Shown here in pieces: positions 40,585 through 49,472 of a stretch of 64,000 nt of DNA. Numbering within the stretch: position 1 is the stretch's first letter; the number at the start of each line of letters is the position of its first letter. The notes beneath the pieces are model-generated. The model made no database searches, was not told the origin of the DNA, and saw nothing but the letters and a program-made list of their open reading frames with translations. Position numbers and translations under genes: made by a program. The DNA is from an uncultured Oscillospiraceae bacterium (GTDB taxonomy: Bacteria > Bacillota > Clostridia > Oscillospirales > Oscillospiraceae), in the NCBI GenBank assembly GCA_947626905.1, contig CANQUE010000005.1:1-64000 (forward strand), in the 5' to 3' direction.

Positions 40585-41657
40585 CAGGATCCCTCCGTTC
40601 GGTCAATGGTTCCGCCCCCCAGGACCGTATCCCCGTCATACAGGACCACGGCCTGGCCCGGGGCGATGGCCCGCTGGGGCTCGTCGAAGATCACTTCCAG
40701 CTCGTCCGGCCCCGTCTGGGTCACGGTGGCGGGCTGCTCCCGGTGCTGGTAGCGGATGCGGGCCCGGCAGCGGATGGGGCCGTCCAGCCCGTCAAAAGCG
40801 ATCAGGTTGATCTGCCGGGCGGTGAACCGGCGGGAATACAGCTCCCGGTCCTCCCCCAGCACCACCGTGTTGGTCCGGGCGTCCTTTTTCCGGACGTACA
40901 GCGGCCGTCCCGCCGCCACGCCCAGGCCCCGGCGCTGGCCGATGGTATAGCCGATCCGGCCCCGGTGGCGGCCCAGCACGTTCCCCGCCCCGTCCACGAG
41001 ATCTCCGGCGGGATAATCCCGGCCCGTATAGTTTCGGATGAAGGCGGCATAGTCCCCGTCGGGGACAAAGCAGATATCCTGGCTGTCGTGCTTTTTCGCG
41101 TTGAAAAACCCCTCCCGCTCCGCCAGGGCCCGGACCTGGTCCTTCGTCAGCTCCCCCAGGGGGAAGCGGGTGCGGGCCAGCTGCTCCTGTGTGAGCATGT
41201 ACAGCACGTAGCTCTGATCCTTGGCGGCGTCGGCCGCCTTGCGCAGCATCCACCGCCCGTCGGACCGGCGCCCCACCCGGGCATAGTGCCCGGTGGCGAT
41301 CACCTGGCAGCCCAGGGCCACGGCCCGATCCCACAGGCGGGTAAATTTCATGCAGCGGTTGCAGTCGATACAGGGATTGGGGGTGCGGTCCGCCTCGTAA
41401 TCGGCCACGAACCGGCCGATGACCTGGCGGTCAAAATCCTCCGTGAAGTTGAACACGTAAAAGGGCATCCCCAGCCGGGCCGCCACGGAACGGGCGTCCG
41501 CCGCGTCGTCGGCGGTACAGCAGGTCTTCTCTCCCGCCGTTTCGCCCGCATACAGCTTCATCATCGCGCCCACGCACTCATACCCGCCGCGCGCCATCAG
41601 CAGGGCGGCTACAGAGCTGTCCACGCCGCCGGACATGGCGATGAGCGCCCGGGGCAC
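40584..41657 (-). CDS. mnmA: tRNA 2-thiouridine(34) synthase
   Basis: A 357-aa PP-loop enzyme that thiolates U34 in Lys, Glu and Gln tRNAs with sulfur from IscS. The PP-loop is AMSGGVDSS near residues 7-15; the catalytic Cys is in TPNPCIDCN, and the central DSQDICFVPDGDY and TIGQRRGLGV segments are diagnostic. GTG at 41657 is chosen because GGGGAGG lies about 9 bases upstream and the length then fits the family; the open frame runs further into iscU. It is co-transcribed with iscS and iscU, its sulfur suppliers. Confidence 0.95.
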   Translation of the reverse strand: MPRALIAMSGGVDSSVAALLMARGGYECVGAMMKLYAGETAGEKTCCTADDAADARSVAARLGMPFYVFNFTEDFDRQVIGRFVADYEADRTPNPCIDCNRCMKFTRLWDRAVALGCQVIATGHYARVGRRSDGRWMLRKAADAAKDQSYVLYMLTQEQLARTRFPLGELTKDQVRALAEREGFFNAKKHDSQDICFVPDGDYAAFIRNYTGRDYPAGDLVDGAGNVLGRHRGRIGYTIGQRRGLGVAAGRPLYVRKKDARTNTVVLGEDRELYSRRFTARQINLIAFDGLDGPIRCRARIRYQHREQPATVTQTGPDELEVIFDEPQRAIAPGQAVVLYDGDTVLGGGTIDRTEGS

Positions 41658-41661
41658 GCTC

Positions 41662-42108
41662 TTACGCCTCCCCGGGGGCCTGGTCGTGCCCGTGGGCGCA
41701 GCTGTCGCAGCCGAAGATGGCCGGGTCATAGGCGACGCCGTGCTTGTCGTAATAGTCCTTCACCGCGGCCCGGACCGCCTCCTCCGCCAGCACGGAGCAG
41801 TGCAGCTTATGGGCGGGCAGGCCGTCCAGCGCCTCCGCCACGGCCTTGTTCGACAGCTCCAGCGCCTCGGCGATGGGCTTGCCCTTGATCATCTCCGTGG
41901 CCATGGAAGAGCTGGCGATGGCGCTGCCGCAGCCGAAGGTGATGAATTTCACGTCGGTGATGATCCCGTCCCGGACCTTGATATACATGCGCATGATGTC
42001 GCCGCAGACGGCATTGCCCACCTCGCCGATCCCGTCGGCGTCCTCCATCTTCCCCACGTTCCGTGGATTTTGAAAATGGTCCATGACCTTGTCGCTGTAA
42101 AGTGCCAT
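41662..42108 (-). CDS. iscU: Fe-S cluster assembly scaffold IscU/NifU
   Basis: A 148-aa scaffold protein with Cys35 (AVCGD with Asp37), Cys60 (FGCGSAIASSS) and Cys104 (LHCSVLAEEA), the three cluster ligands. The C-terminal tail FGCDSCAHGHDQ adds two Cys and two His not found in the core family; this tail is seen in Clostridia. It receives sulfur from the upstream-encoded desulfurase. It is 13 bases after iscS. Confidence 0.95.
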   Translation of the reverse strand: MALYSDKVMDHFQNPRNVGKMEDADGIGEVGNAVCGDIMRMYIKVRDGIITDVKFITFGCGSAIASSSMATEMIKGKPIAEALELSNKAVAEALDGLPAHKLHCSVLAEEAVRAAVKDYYDKHGVAYDPAIFGCDSCAHGHDQAPGEA

Positions 42109-42121
42109 TTCAAATGCCTCC

Positions 42122-43309
42122 TTAAATCAGATGGGTCGCTTCGCCCCGCTCCAGTTCATCCCAGACCGGGGACATGTCCCGCAGATACTTTACCACCTCG
42201 GGCACCACCTGCAGGATATGGTCCACCTCTTCCTCCGTGTTCCACGCGTCCACGCTCAGCCGCAGGCTGCCATGGGCGATCTCGTGGGGCAGTCCCAGCG
42301 CCAGCAGCACGTGGCTGGGGTCCAGGGAGCCGGAGGTGCAGGCGCTGCCGGAAGAGGCCGCCACGCCCTTGGCGTCCAGCCACAGTAGCAGGCCCTCCCC
42401 TTCGATGCCCTCGAAGCAGAGATTCACCGTGCCGGGCACCCGCTTTTCCCTGTCGCCGTTCAGGCAGGAATGGGGGATCTGGGTGAGGCCGGTGATGAGC
42501 TTTTCCCGCAGGCCGGTGACATAGGCCATGTGGCCCTCCAGATCCGTCACCGCCTCCTTCAGCGCCGCGGCCATGCCTACGATGCCGGCGATGTTCTCGG
42601 TGCCGCCCCGCTTGCCACGCTCCTGCTGGCCGCCCTCGATCACGTTCACCACCGGCACGCCCCGGCGCACGTACAGCGCGCCCACGCCCTTGGGCCCGTG
42701 GAACTTATGCGCGGCCATGGACAGCATATCCACTCCCAGCGCCTGCACGTCCACCGGCAGGTGGCCCACCGCCTGGACGGCGTCGGTGTGGAACAGCACG
42801 CCCTTCTCCCGGCAGACCTTGGCGATCTCCCCGATGGGCTGGATGGTGCCGATCTCGTTGTTGACGAACATGATCGTCACCAGCGCCGTGTCCGGCCGGA
42901 TGGCGGCGGCCACCTCTTCGGCCGAAACCACGCCGTTTTTATGCACGTCCAGCAGCGTGACCTCAAAGCCCTGGCTCTCCAGCTTCTTCAGGGTATGCAG
43001 CACCGCGTGGTGCTCAAAGGCGGTGGAAATGAGGTGCTTTTTCCCCTTCCGGGCGCCGGCCATGGCGCCGGAGAGGATGGCCTGATTGTCCGCCTCGCTG
43101 CCGCCGCCGGTGAAATAGATCTCCTTCGGGTCGGCATGGATCACCTCCGCCACCGTGTCCCGGGCCTTCTGCAGAGCCTCGGCGGCCCGCTGGCCCACGG
43201 AGTGGAGGCTGGAAGCGTTGCCGTATTCCCCCTGCAGATAGGGGAGCATGGCCTCCAGGGCCTTGGGACTCAGGGCCGTAGTGGCCGCGTTGTCAGCGTA
43301 AACATACAT
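42122..43309 (-). CDS. iscS: Cysteine desulfurase IscS/NifS
   Basis: A 395-aa fold-type I PLP enzyme. It has N-terminal YADNAATT, the His of EHHAVL, PLP Lys in MAAHKFHGPKGVG, and the catalytic Cys loop SSGSACTSG near residue 325. It takes sulfur from cysteine for Fe-S clusters (IscU) and for tRNA thiolation (MnmA), both encoded directly after it. A strong promoter lies 42 bases upstream. Confidence 0.96.
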   Translation of the reverse strand: MYVYADNAATTALSPKALEAMLPYLQGEYGNASSLHSVGQRAAEALQKARDTVAEVIHADPKEIYFTGGGSEADNQAILSGAMAGARKGKKHLISTAFEHHAVLHTLKKLESQGFEVTLLDVHKNGVVSAEEVAAAIRPDTALVTIMFVNNEIGTIQPIGEIAKVCREKGVLFHTDAVQAVGHLPVDVQALGVDMLSMAAHKFHGPKGVGALYVRRGVPVVNVIEGGQQERGKRGGTENIAGIVGMAAALKEAVTDLEGHMAYVTGLREKLITGLTQIPHSCLNGDREKRVPGTVNLCFEGIEGEGLLLWLDAKGVAASSGSACTSGSLDPSHVLLALGLPHEIAHGSLRLSVDAWNTEEEVDHILQVVPEVVKYLRDMSPVWDELERGEATHLI

Positions 43310-43350
43310 AGTGCAACAAGCCTCTCTTGGTAGTATTTTCGACCACAGTC

Positions 43351-43379
43351 AGTATAACCCCTATTTCCTAGTCTGTCAA
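43351..43379 (-). promoter_or_regulatory. Promoter of the iscS-iscU-mnmA-HD operon
   Basis: Minus strand TTGACA (43374-43379), 17-bp spacer, TATACT (43351-43356). No copy of the TGATGCAAGT repeat is visible here. Confidence 0.88.
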
Positions 43380-43412
43380 CGGGTTTTAGCATATTTCCCA
43401 GCAAACATATGG

Positions 43413-43438
43413 AAAAAGGGAGAGGCGCCGCCTCTCCC
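43413..43438 (-). terminator. Intrinsic terminator of the DHHW/MBOAT operon
   Basis: Minus-strand stem GGGAGAGGC/GCCTCTCCC (43430-43438 with 43418-43426), 3-nt loop, then five T. Confidence 0.92.
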
Positions 43439-43456
43439 TCTATGATTTGCCTTTCG

Positions 43457-44788
43457 TCAAACGCCCACGTCCAGATACATCCCGTTGCACTGCCCGCTGG
43501 TGGCCAGGGATGTGGCCGCCTCGAAGATCACTTCCTGCACGCCGTACTTCTCCACCAGCTCGGACACGGTATTGTGGGTATAGCGGTAATCCACCCAGTA
43601 TATGTCCTCGTAGTGGTCCACCAGCCAGGGGATGAAGGCGTTGCCATAGGAATCCTTCACCACCATGATGGCGCTGCCGTCCTGGATGGCGTCGTTGTGG
43701 ATGTGAGAAAAGGGCCTGTCCGCCCCGGCGAAAAGGCAGTAGGTGTCGTGGTCGCCGAAGACGGAGCCGTCGGTGATGATCGCAAGCTCCATCTCCGTGC
43801 CGTCCTCCAGGGTCATCTCCATGTGGTTGGTGCCCATGGGCACATAGGCGTACACGGTATCCGGATTCTGGGTGAGCTGGGCCGGCTGGCCGCTGGTGGT
43901 GTAATAGGTGCCCAAATAGCGTCCCTCCGCATAGGTCCGCATCTCGAACTGGTCCAGCTCATGGGGCGTCCAGCCCTTCAGCGCGCAGAATTCCCGATAG
44001 GCGTAATAGGCGCCCAGGGCCGTCCAGTGGTGGTCGGTGCGGAAATAAATGTATTCCGCGTTGTGCGCCCGGAGGGTGTCATACACCGGGATGGGGGTGA
44101 TGCCCGGGTCCAGCTTCCCGTTGATATACTCTATGGCCGCCCCCTCGTCGCTGCATCCCATGTCCGCCCACACATTCTCGTCCAGCATGACGCTGGCGCT
44201 GAGGGGCGCGTTCAGCACGTACATATGCACCTTATCGCCGATGTTCTCATAGATCTGGTTCATGGTGGAAATATAGGCATCCGTGCCGCTCTGGCTGAAA
44301 TAGTACGCGCCGTAGGCGCTGCCGTCGGTGATATACACGCCGCCCACATACTCGCCGATCTCATGGACGGTGCCGTCGGGCAGCGGAGTCGCCGTAGGCT
44401 CGGGGGTGGGCGGGCTCTCTTCCACGGCGCCGCCGGTCCCGGCAGGGGCGTCCTGGTCCCCCGTGGGGATGGCGTCCGCCACCACGTTCCCGCCGATCAT
44501 CTGGGTCTGCCGCAAGCCATAGCGGCTCTCCATCTCCTGCTGGGCGGCGATCAGATCCTCCCGCATGGGATAGGTGTCGGCATACCAGGTGTCTATGGCG
44601 CTGAAATAGCTGCCGTCCCACAGGGAGGCCAGGGAAAAGGCGGGAAATCCCGTCAGCTCCCGCTTCTCCACCGCGGATACCTCCGGCCGGGGCCAGACCA
44701 GTCCCACGATGCCCATGACCCCCAGGGTCAGGGCAAACGCCGCGACCTTCATCATGCGCAGTATGACGTTTTGCCATTCACGATCCAT
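43457..44788 (-). CDS. DHHW family protein (AlgX/DltD-like), membrane-anchored
   Basis: A 443-aa extracytoplasmic protein. The N-terminal membrane segment is about residues 12-32 and a PTPEPTATP linker lies near 125-140. The SGNH-like acetyl-transfer domain has the FRTDHHWTALGAYYAY signature and VVKDSYGNAF near the C terminus, where Ser would be the acyl acceptor. Such proteins take acyl groups passed through the membrane by an MBOAT partner, encoded 21 bases upstream, and place them on a surface polysaccharide. The polymer here is unknown. The proline-rich linker resembles those of the SGNH array at 676-4163. Confidence 0.87.
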   Translation of the reverse strand: MDREWQNVILRMMKVAAFALTLGVMGIVGLVWPRPEVSAVEKRELTGFPAFSLASLWDGSYFSAIDTWYADTYPMREDLIAAQQEMESRYGLRQTQMIGGNVVADAIPTGDQDAPAGTGGAVEESPPTPEPTATPLPDGTVHEIGEYVGGVYITDGSAYGAYYFSQSGTDAYISTMNQIYENIGDKVHMYVLNAPLSASVMLDENVWADMGCSDEGAAIEYINGKLDPGITPIPVYDTLRAHNAEYIYFRTDHHWTALGAYYAYREFCALKGWTPHELDQFEMRTYAEGRYLGTYYTTSGQPAQLTQNPDTVYAYVPMGTNHMEMTLEDGTEMELAIITDGSVFGDHDTYCLFAGADRPFSHIHNDAIQDGSAIMVVKDSYGNAFIPWLVDHYEDIYWVDYRYTHNTVSELVEKYGVQEVIFEAATSLATSGQCNGMYLDVGV

Positions 44789-44809
44789 CGCCGGCCGTGC
44801 CCCCTCCCC

Positions 44810-46246
44810 TTAGAATTGAAAATACAGAAACGGATTGTAGCTGTCCCCCACCAGGGCCATGGCCGCCAGCAGGAGCAGCAGCACCGGATGGACGACCTGG
44901 TACACGCCGTAGAGCATGTAAACGGCCTCGCTGCGCCCGGCCAGGGCCCGGAACCTTTCTCCGGCGCGCTTGGCCAGCGGCGTGACGGCGATAACGCACA
45001 CCAGCAGGAAAAACAGGTTGTTTTTGAACAGCAGCGTCACCGATCCGCTGGAAAAACCGTTGTGGTTCAGTCCGAACAGGCCCTTGACCGCCGTGCCCAG
45101 CAGGGCCATGTCCGTGTATTTGAAGATGATCCAGCTGAAAGCCACCAGGATCAGCACGCCCCCGTGGCGCAGCGCCTGGGGCAGGAACCGCTGGCCGTCC
45201 TTGCCCAGCACGAACCGCTCGATGGCCAGCAGCGCGCCGAAGTAGATCCCCCAGAGGATGAAGTTCCAGCTGGCGCCGTGCCACATGCCGGTGAGGGACC
45301 ACACCACGAAAAGATTGAAAAGCTGCCGTCCCGTGCCGCACCGGCTGCCGCCCAGGGGGATATACACATAGTCCCGGAAGAAGGAGCTCAGCGAGATATG
45401 CCAGCGCCGCCAAAACTCCGTGATGGACCCGGACATATAGGGGTAATCGAAGTTTTCCCGGTAGTGCAGCCCGCACATCAGCCCCATGCCGATGGCCATG
45501 TCGGAATAGGCGGAGAAGTCCAGATAGATCTGCAGCGTAAAGGCGAAGGCCCCCAGCAGCACCCCCATGGCCGGCGTGGCCGCCAGGACCCCGGCGTCGA
45601 ACACCAGCAGCTGGTCCGCGATCACGGCGCAGCCGTTGGCCAGCACCGCCTTTTTCGCCAAGCCCACGGCAAAGCGGCTGATCCCGGCGCTGATCTCCTC
45701 CGGCTTGGTCCGACGGCGGACAAGATCCCGGTTCACGTCCCTGTACCGGACGATGGGCCCGGCGATGCACTGGTGGAACAGGCTGGCATACAAAAGCAGC
45801 AGCCAGTACCGGCGCTGGGGCTTCACCTCGCCCCGGTACACGTCCGCCACATAGCTGATGAGCTGGAAAGTATAAAAGGAGATGCCGATGGGCAGGGCGA
45901 TCTGGGGGATCACCTCCGGCACGCCGAACAGGCTCTGGAGATTTCCCAGGAAAAAGCCCGTGTACTTGAACACGCCCAGTATCAGCAGGCACAGGCCCAC
46001 CGTCACCGCCAGATACGCCTTCCGGCCCCCGGCGTCCTCCCGCCCCGCGATGCCCAGCGCCCCCAGCCAGCAGATCAGCACCATGCCCAGAAGCAGCAGC
46101 AGATACCGGGGCCCCGCCCAGCTGTAAAACACCAGGGAGAACGCCAGCATGGCGATGTTCTTCCCCCGGGGGGAGCGGATCAGTATTTGGCTGAGCAGGT
46201 TCGCGGGAAGGAACAAAAAGACGAACAGCATACTGGAGAAGACCAC
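44810..46246 (-). CDS. MBOAT family O-acyltransferase (AlgI/DltB-like)
   Basis: A 478-aa polytopic membrane protein with about eleven predicted helices. The MBOAT hallmark is GMWHGASWNFILWG, containing the catalytic His; ITEFWRRWHISLSSFFRDYVYIPLGGSR precedes it and ALPIGISFYTFQ lies in the N-terminal half. It moves acyl groups from a cytoplasmic donor across the membrane for O-acylation of an exported polymer. The pair with the DHHW protein forms the minimal alginate-acetylation-like module. Confidence 0.94.
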   Translation of the reverse strand: MVFSSMLFVFLFLPANLLSQILIRSPRGKNIAMLAFSLVFYSWAGPRYLLLLLGMVLICWLGALGIAGREDAGGRKAYLAVTVGLCLLILGVFKYTGFFLGNLQSLFGVPEVIPQIALPIGISFYTFQLISYVADVYRGEVKPQRRYWLLLLYASLFHQCIAGPIVRYRDVNRDLVRRRTKPEEISAGISRFAVGLAKKAVLANGCAVIADQLLVFDAGVLAATPAMGVLLGAFAFTLQIYLDFSAYSDMAIGMGLMCGLHYRENFDYPYMSGSITEFWRRWHISLSSFFRDYVYIPLGGSRCGTGRQLFNLFVVWSLTGMWHGASWNFILWGIYFGALLAIERFVLGKDGQRFLPQALRHGGVLILVAFSWIIFKYTDMALLGTAVKGLFGLNHNGFSSGSVTLLFKNNLFFLLVCVIAVTPLAKRAGERFRALAGRSEAVYMLYGVYQVVHPVLLLLLAAMALVGDSYNPFLYFQF

Positions 46247-46414
46247 GGCGCTACCTCGACTGAATGTATTTCGGACCGATCCACGGACATCAAATTCGAC
46301 TGTGCAACAGCGACTGGCAATTTACATAATACTTCAACCGGGGAAAAAATAAAGAGCGAAAACGAAGAAATAAAAAGAAAAAACAACTTTTTTGCCTCCC
46401 ACTGCCCGCAGGAG

Positions 46415-46442
46415 GAAGCGCCCGCCGGCCGGCGGGCGCTTC
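46415..46442 (-). terminator. 28-bp palindrome after the NahK-like gene
   Basis: GAAGCGCCCGCCGG and its exact complement (46415-46442) follow the stop of the kinase gene. There is no immediate T tract; a second weaker stem and runs of T follow. The rest of 46247-46445 shows no gene. Confidence 0.6.
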
Positions 46443-46445
46443 GGA

Positions 46446-47516
46446 TCAGTTTTTCCCCTCGCCCAGTCTGGCCGTCACCGCGGCCATGGCGTTCCATTTT
46501 GCCTCCATGTCCGCCACCAGCCGGAATTGGGTCCTGGTCCGGTCCAGATTGTGCCCGGGCCGGTGAACGGCAAAATAGCGGTCCCCCTGAAGATAGTCGG
46601 TGAGAAACCGCACCCCGCACTCCAGTGTCATCAGCTTCGCCCCCAGGGGCAGGGTCTGCCGTTCCAGGGCCGTCAGCTGGGGACAGCCGGCGAGAAATCC
46701 CCGGGTGACGGTCTCAAACGCCTCCAGGCTCAGGCCCATCTTCTCCCAGTCCGGCTCATCCTCCGCCGCCGTGGCCGCCCCGAAGCGGACGCAGTCGCCG
46801 AAATCGTAGGCGGCCAGACCCGGCATCACCGTATCCAGATCTATGACGCACAGGGCCTTGCGGGTCCTGGCGTCCAGCATCACGTTGTTCAGTTTCGTGT
46901 CGTTGTGGGTCACCCGGGTGGGCAGCGCGCCGGCATCCCGCAGGCTCTGCAGCGCCCCCGCCTCCCTCTCCCGGGCCAGGGCAAAATCGATCTCCCGGGC
47001 CGCCCCCTTCGCCCGGCCGCACAGGTCCTGCTCCACCGCCGCCCGGAGCTGCCGGTACCGGTGGGGCGTATTGTGAAAATCGGGGATGGTCTCCCGGAGG
47101 GTCTCGGCGGGGAAGTCGGACAGCTGGGACAAAAACGCGCCAAAGGCGGCGGCGCTCTCATACAGATCCTCCGGCCGCTCCGGGGCCTGCAGGCACAGGC
47201 TGTCCTCCAGGTAGCCGTACATCCGCCAGACCTCTCCCTCCCCGTCCCGGGCGTACAGCGTCCCCTCCCGGGTGGGCGTCAGGCGCAGGCACCGGCGGGA
47301 GTCTTCCGTCCGGGCGGCCAGGAAGGCGATGACGGCGCTCACATTCTCCATCACGCCCACCGGATCGGGAAAGACCGCCCGGTTGATCCTCTGCAGGATA
47401 TACCGGCGCCCGGCGCCGGTGCGGACGAGATAGGTGCGGTTGATGTGGCCGCTGCCGTAAGGTTCCCAGAAAAGCGGCCTGCCCTCCAGGCAGAACCGGC
47501 CGATGATCTGTTCCAT
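46446..47516 (-). CDS. Phosphotransferase, N-acetylhexosamine 1-kinase (NahK)-like
   Basis: A 356-aa APH-fold kinase. It has YGSGHINRTYLV (ATP-binding turn), THNDTKLNNVMLD (catalytic loop with Asp and Asn) and VIDLDTVMPGLAAYDFGD (Mg loop), which is the form seen in NahK-type anomeric kinases rather than choline kinases. It may phosphorylate N-acetylhexosamine at C1; that reading rests on motif resemblance only. ATG 47516 follows AGGGG by 8 bases. It is monocistronic and controlled by a promoter inside a perfect palindrome. Confidence 0.82.
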   Translation of the reverse strand: MEQIIGRFCLEGRPLFWEPYGSGHINRTYLVRTGAGRRYILQRINRAVFPDPVGVMENVSAVIAFLAARTEDSRRCLRLTPTREGTLYARDGEGEVWRMYGYLEDSLCLQAPERPEDLYESAAAFGAFLSQLSDFPAETLRETIPDFHNTPHRYRQLRAAVEQDLCGRAKGAAREIDFALAREREAGALQSLRDAGALPTRVTHNDTKLNNVMLDARTRKALCVIDLDTVMPGLAAYDFGDCVRFGAATAAEDEPDWEKMGLSLEAFETVTRGFLAGCPQLTALERQTLPLGAKLMTLECGVRFLTDYLQGDRYFAVHRPGHNLDRTRTQFRLVADMEAKWNAMAAVTARLGEGKN

Positions 47517-47610
47517 GTCGTATCCCCTGTTCCGATCCGCGGCCATATCGTATAACGGGGCATGTTTTGCGGTTCCGGCGTCAGCCGGGAGCAAAACGCC
47601 TCAAATCATG

Positions 47611-47636
47611 TATAATGGCTGCTTGCAGCCATTATA
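47611..47636. repeat. Perfect 26-bp palindrome with TATAAT on both strands
   Basis: TATAATGGCTGC, TT, then its exact complement. The minus-strand TATAAT (47631-47636) is the -10 of the NahK-like gene (see 47631-47659). A regulator bound here would occlude that promoter. Confidence 0.75.
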
Positions 47637-47659
47637 GCGTATTTCCCTCTGTATGGGAA
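47631..47659 (-). promoter_or_regulatory. Promoter of the NahK-like kinase gene
   Basis: Minus strand TTCCCA (47654-47659), 17-bp spacer, TATAAT (47631-47636). The -35 lies in the 12-mer CTTCCCATACAG also present at 31675-31686. Confidence 0.65.
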
Positions 47660-47690
47660 GCCCTTATCCCCCTTCGCCGTCCGGTCCTCT

Positions 47691-47723
47691 GTTCCCGCCG
47701 ATCCGGGGCGGATCGACGGGAAC
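47691..47723. repeat. 33-bp interrupted dyad upstream of pyrG
   Basis: GTTCCCG-cc-GATCCG, GGG, CGGATC-ga-CGGGAAC. It ends 14 bases before the pyrG -35. Possible operator or structured RNA element. Confidence 0.45.
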
Positions 47724-47737
47724 CTCCCTTCCTGCCG

Positions 47738-47767
47738 TTGACATCCCGCCCCCTGTGATGGTATATT
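47738..47767 (+). promoter_or_regulatory. Promoter of pyrG
   Basis: TTGACA (47738-47743), 18-bp spacer, TATATT (47762-47767). Confidence 0.7.
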
Positions 47768-47771
47768 ATAG

Positions 47772-49460
<1,689 letters not shown>

Positions 49461-49472
49461 AGCGGACCAATT

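Noticed and set aside
49461-49472. glmS ribozyme or other riboswitch before glmS
   Set aside because: Only 12 bases separate pyrG and glmS, too short for the ribozyme; no switch-like structure was seen.
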